From Sphingomonadales bacterium (lineage in GTDB: Bacteria > Pseudomonadota > Alphaproteobacteria > Sphingomonadales > Sphingomonadaceae): 64,000 nucleotides of DNA. Numbering within the stretch: the first letter of the stretch is position 1; each line of letters starts with the position of its first letter. The notes below the pieces were generated by a model that was not told the DNA's origin, did no database searches, and worked only from the letters and a program-made list of their open reading frames with translations. Positions 60,873 through 64,000 of this stretch are shown in pieces. The position numbers and the translations under genes were made by a program. The stretch lies in contig JAAURJ010000006.1 of assembly GCA_012032285.1 (NCBI GenBank), positions 1 to 64,000 on the forward strand. The letters are read 5' to 3'.

Positions 60873-61721
60873 ATGGCACAGCGTCGGTTTTTCCGTTACA
60901 CACAGATTATCGCTATAGCTGGCATCTTATGCACAGCTGCACCGGCCATAGCCAGCGATGATGACAGCGAGCTTGTCTATGAATGCGCCATGGCGCTCGA
61001 CCATGCGGCGGGCAAGGGCGTGGTCTATCCGGTATCATCTGCCCGCGCTCTGGCACAATTTGACGAGATCAGCGGCGGCGGCACCGCAAAAAGAGCCGCT
61101 GCGCGAAAATCCATCGAAGCTGTCTGGGCCAATGAGAAGCGGGAAAAGGGGCGCGAGGCGCTTGACCGCTATATCTTTGGCGTAGCGGAGGATTGCGCGG
61201 GATTATATGCCGAGTTAGCCGATAAACAGGTGCAGCAGGCCGAAGGCGAATTGAACGCGCTGGGCACGCTGTCCGCTGGATCTTTGCGTGCCTATACACA
61301 GCGTACTGGCGATTATGGCGCGGTCGCCGACTATCTTGTCTATCACTACCCCTATGGCAAGGATATGTTCAAGGATAACGCCGATGGCGACTATCTAGGC
61401 CAGATTATCGTCCAGATAGGTAAAGATGGCCTTATCCGGTGGAGTGATGAGGCCATCTATTCGATCGCAAACAAACATTATTGGCAATATAATCCGCCGG
61501 CCACCAGACTTGTCTTCGCCGAATATCAGCGGCGAATGCGCGTCAAACGGCAATCGGAAACAGAGGCACAGCGCTGGGCGCAAAGGGCCGCGGACGACCG
61601 CAGACGACAGGCGCAGCAGGCCAATGCAAAGCCCGTAGGGTCGATTGGTCGGTCCTGTGAAGTGGAATATCGGCCTGCGGAACCGGGGATTCCTGGATCA
61701 CGAGTTGTGAAATGCCGTTAA
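60873..61721 (+). CDS. Exported protein of unknown function
   Basis: The 282-residue protein has a signal peptide (FFRYTQIIAIAGILCTAAPAIA). I do not recognise the family. The mature part is mostly helical with cysteines in YECAMALDH and AEDCAGLY, and a basic Arg/Gln-rich C-terminal stretch (RQSETEAQRWAQRAADDRRRQAQQ) before a final pair of cysteines (SCEVEY and VVKCR). The overall pattern resembles the other exported proteins of this locus. It lies 34 bases after the preceding gene. Confidence 0.65.
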   Translation: MAQRRFFRYTQIIAIAGILCTAAPAIASDDDSELVYECAMALDHAAGKGVVYPVSSARALAQFDEISGGGTAKRAAARKSIEAVWANEKREKGREALDRYIFGVAEDCAGLYAELADKQVQQAEGELNALGTLSAGSLRAYTQRTGDYGAVADYLVYHYPYGKDMFKDNADGDYLGQIIVQIGKDGLIRWSDEAIYSIANKHYWQYNPPATRLVFAEYQRRMRVKRQSETEAQRWAQRAADDRRRQAQQANAKPVGSIGRSCEVEYRPAEPGIPGSRVVKCR

Positions 61722-61864
61722 GATTATGCCATTTGCTTGACAACCGGTTGCTTGCCCAGTTGGAGTTTGCCTTTCTCAGCCTGCGTTACTGGAAGCTTGC
61801 CGGTGATGCAAAAGATGCGATCTGGGCGGCGCTACAAGCTGCCACAATGCGAAAGAGCAGAACT

Positions 61865-62308
61865 ATGAAAATGACTTTACACCTTTCTGCTCTTTTGTTG
61901 CTTCTGTCGCCGCAGGCTGGCTTGGCGGCATCGCCGAGCAACGATGCCTCCATGCATAATGCCGCTTTTGAGGCAGGAACCCAGTGGGGTGTTTCTCCGC
62001 AAACGGTTAATGAGCGCCTGATCTGCGCGGGTGTATGGGACAGGTGGGATTATGCGGTGGCAAGTGCCGCCGATCCTGTCTTTACAAAAGCCCTTCGCCG
62101 CGAACTGTCCTCTGCCCACGCAAAAAAGCGCAAGATTTTCTGGACGCGAAAGGCGCGGAGAACTGATGATGCAGAGGATGATCCCGCATTGTTCAAACGC
62201 GATCAAGCCAAGGCCGAAGAAAAGGCCGATGACATCTACGCCGCCTATATCAACAATGAACAACGCGGGATGGAAAAATTCATGGAGTGGCTGGGAATAT
62301 GCAAATGA
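61865..62308 (+). CDS. Small exported protein of unknown function
   Basis: From the ATG at 61865 the product has 147 residues with a signal peptide (MTLHLSALLLLLSPQAGLAA). An open frame extends 153 bases upstream, but it has no signal-peptide-like start there. I do not recognise it. It is helical and basic in the middle (HAKKRKIFWTRKARR) and ends MEWLGICK. Two cysteines are visible (LICAGVW and GICK). The 143-base gap before it holds no gene that I can support. The next gene starts 10 bases before its stop. Confidence 0.6.
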   Translation: MKMTLHLSALLLLLSPQAGLAASPSNDASMHNAAFEAGTQWGVSPQTVNERLICAGVWDRWDYAVASAADPVFTKALRRELSSAHAKKRKIFWTRKARRTDDAEDDPALFKRDQAKAEEKADDIYAAYINNEQRGMEKFMEWLGICK

Positions 62309-63237
62309 CATTTATGAGAGCAGCTTTGTTCAGTCTTATAATATTCGCGGGCAGCTTGCCCGTCTCAGCTGTGAAAGCGGATAATACCGCCAAAACAGCA
62401 CAAACACAGTTCAGCGAGCCGAATAAGGGCCAAGGTGCCGAGCTCAATAGCATCATTATGCAGATCGCGGCCAAATTTAATGAGCAAGAGGATATGGCCG
62501 GGTCAGCGGCAATTGATGGCGAAGAACCAGAAATGTTCGTGGAATCAAACATATTTGTCTGCCCCGACGGTAGATATGAAAGCGGCTGCGATAAAGAAGT
62601 TGTGGAACGCGCGGTAAGTCTTGATAGCGCAGCTTTGGAAAAGATGGGCACAGAGTGTCTTTTCCGAACAAAAGCCAGCTGCTTGGTTGTGGCGAGTGGT
62701 CAGATAAACCTGACTATAACCGGTTCGACTTTCCGATGGCAGCATATGGTGCTGCAACCCAAGGACGGTCCGCTTGCGGAAATGATGGTGCTGTTTGAAA
62801 ATGGCGCAGCGCCGTCGCTGCTCACCGCCATTCAGGTGGATGGTTTTTTTGATGCGCCGCACGCCCCGCGCGATGGCGACGGGATTGGCATCATTCATAT
62901 CCCGGCCAGCAATGGCGGCCTCGGCACAGCAGACCATATTTTGTATACCAATGGAAAGGGTTGGAATTATACCACAGCCTATGAGATTCAGCTGCGTGCC
63001 GACAAGATGATGCCAGCTGGCTTTACGCTGGCCTCCCCCATCCATTTCAACCTGCGTGAGAGCAGCGGCTTTTCAATGGTCCGCCGCGATGGCGATCCGG
63101 GATGCTGCGTAACGGGCGGCACGGTGAATATGGATTTTGAAATCGTGGGCCATGATTTCAAAATCAGCAACATCGGTTTTAATGAGACAAAGCCGGTGGG
63201 AGAGACACGCTATGCACCGGAAAGGAACGCAAGATGA
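62299..63237 (+). CDS. Exported protein of unknown function
   Basis: The product of about 312 residues starts at ATG 62299 (or 62305), overlapping the preceding gene, with a signal peptide (RAALFSLIIFAGSLPVSAVKA). I do not recognise the family. It has cysteine pairs (FVCPDGRYESGCDKE; ECLFRTKASCLV; PGCCVTGG). The later half looks beta-rich (INLTITGSTFRWQHMVL, NMDFEIVGHDFKISNIGF). The overlaps at both ends indicate tight coupling with its neighbours. Confidence 0.65.
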   Translation: MQMTFMRAALFSLIIFAGSLPVSAVKADNTAKTAQTQFSEPNKGQGAELNSIIMQIAAKFNEQEDMAGSAAIDGEEPEMFVESNIFVCPDGRYESGCDKEVVERAVSLDSAALEKMGTECLFRTKASCLVVASGQINLTITGSTFRWQHMVLQPKDGPLAEMMVLFENGAAPSLLTAIQVDGFFDAPHAPRDGDGIGIIHIPASNGGLGTADHILYTNGKGWNYTTAYEIQLRADKMMPAGFTLASPIHFNLRESSGFSMVRRDGDPGCCVTGGTVNMDFEIVGHDFKISNIGFNETKPVGETRYAPERNAR

Positions 63238-63716
63238 AATCAGCAATAAGGATCATGGCTCTCCTCGCCATTTTGCCCGCCACCACGGCGCTTTGTATGG
63301 ATACTGCCCCGCACTTTGAACACGGCGAATGGCAGATTGAAATGAGCCAGGGCGGCAGTGCCACCTACAAAGACAGCAAAAACGAGCGCGAGAATGGTAA
63401 CAGTAGCATCAGGGAGGACAGGCCGAAACAGGTCGGGACGCTGTGCATAGCCGAACAAGATGCAAAACTGCTTCCCGAATTATTCGCGCCTGCATGCCGG
63501 ATATCCAATGTCGTCTACAAGGCAAAAGAAATGAAGGCAGACCTATATTGCGGCAATCTGTCCATGCCGATGAAGGGCAGCCTGTCGATGACAATTTACA
63601 AGGATGGCAAGGAATTGTCTGGATTCCAGATATTGGGCGGCGGCAGTGAACAAGTCGGCGCACTTATTACCACCCAAATCAAAATGACCCATATGGGCAA
63701 ATGCAAGGGCAAATAG
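63234..63716 (+). CDS. DUF3617-like exported protein
   Basis: The 160-residue protein starts at an ATGA overlap with the preceding gene and has a signal peptide (IRIMALLAILPATTA). The pattern of the mature part is that of DUF3617: an early W after FEHGEW, a cysteine in VGTLCIAEQDA, ACRISNVVYKAK, DLYCGNLSMPMKGSLSMTIY and a last cysteine in MGKCKGK. DUF3617 proteins are abundant in sphingomonads and other alphaproteobacteria, and their function is unknown. It is the one partly recognised member among the small exported proteins of this locus. Confidence 0.7.
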   Translation: MKSAIRIMALLAILPATTALCMDTAPHFEHGEWQIEMSQGGSATYKDSKNERENGNSSIREDRPKQVGTLCIAEQDAKLLPELFAPACRISNVVYKAKEMKADLYCGNLSMPMKGSLSMTIYKDGKELSGFQILGGGSEQVGALITTQIKMTHMGKCKGK

Positions 63717-63727
63717 GGAGCTATATC

Positions 63728-64000
63728 ATGCTAATTAACAGGGGTTTTTCGGGCAATTGCCCTTATGTATTTTGCGGTTGCATCCGGGGGCACCGTTCTG
63801 GCGCAAACAGAGGCGCAAAAGCAGTCTCAGGCCGCACCCAAATCAAACTTTGATCAAGGAGTAGCGGCATGGAAAGCCAGCAACTATAGCCTTGCCAAGC
63901 AGAAATTGAACGCCGCCTGCTACACCGATGGTGTTAAAGAGGGTTGTTTCAATCTGGGGGTCATGTTCGAGGAGGGCGGAGGAGTACCAATAGACCTGAA
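63728..64000 (+). CDS. Sel1-repeat-like exported protein, N-terminal part (one frameshift, cut by window end)
   Basis: GGGAG lies upstream of the ATG at 63728. As printed, the frame stops after about 42 codons. With one G removed from the run 63741-63744 it reads MLINRVFRAIALMYFAVA, a signal peptide ending near TVLAQ. It then continues FDQGVAAWKASNYSLAKQKLNAACYTDGVKEGCFNLGVMFEEG, a Sel1/TPR-like repeat with the cysteine spacing seen in HcpC-type Sel1 proteins. The gene runs off the window end. It is the last visible member of the exported-protein run. Confidence 0.65.

Noticed and set aside
1-64000. Prophage or integrative element covering the accessory region
   Set aside because: No integrase, phage structural gene, conjugation gene or attachment repeat was found; the tRNA-Ser at 42.2 kb is not next to the accessory block and no second copy of its 3' end was seen.

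Overview
The window reads as chromosomal DNA of an alphaproteobacterium of the order Sphingomonadales. The support is the lepB-rnc-era cluster, a pccB/mce/scpA/pccA propionyl-CoA cluster, PhaR, a large TonB-dependent receptor, a GAAC-N7-GAAC type LexA box and the protein flavour throughout. By eye the GC content is near 50-55 percent, as in lower-GC genera of the group such as Sphingorhabdus; that genus guess is weak.

Layout: 1-6.5 kb is housekeeping (plsY tail, dprA, topA on +; lepB-rnc-era on -). 6.5-12.1 kb holds pgi, glutathione reductase, an extended SDR, a GST and the tRNA hydroxylase TrhO. 12.2-25 kb is a long + strand block for propionyl-CoA to succinyl-CoA conversion: pccB, a small unknown gene, mce, an enoyl-CoA hydratase, scpA, a heme-dependent N-demethylase-like gene, bioB (biotin for the carboxylase), pccA, an MHS transporter and alr. 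A REP-GIY-YIG-REP cassette sits at the start of mce, next to a diverged second copy of the mce 5' end. 25-28 kb is a TonB receptor; 28.5-38.9 kb holds phaR, proS, rnr, usp, the pyruvate dehydrogenase E2 and E3 genes, a DUF4268-like nuclease and an SOS-boxed Y-family polymerase. 39-50.3 kb holds an aminotransferase, an AT-rich island with a PL7-like secreted protein, tRNA-Ser, cell-wall genes (mltB-like, rlpA, dac) and the run tmk-holB-metG-tatD-aspartic protease.

From 50.3 kb the window turns accessory: an rhs pseudogene broken at both ends, an 846-bp IS5-family element with a CTAG target duplication, an IS3-type remnant, then a one-direction locus from 54.8 kb to the window end. That locus encodes a response regulator and histidine kinase, a lipoprotein, an exported TPR-CHAT protease-like protein and at least six further exported proteins, mostly unrecognised. 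This is the best candidate for an undescribed system, probably an envelope proteolysis or stress module.

A property of the whole window is that about twenty genes, many of them essential (topA, rnc, proS, metG, alr, plsY), are interrupted by single-base indels, nearly all in short homopolymers. The simplest reading is uncorrected sequencing error. Such genes are annotated as one CDS across the shift, with the shift position stated.
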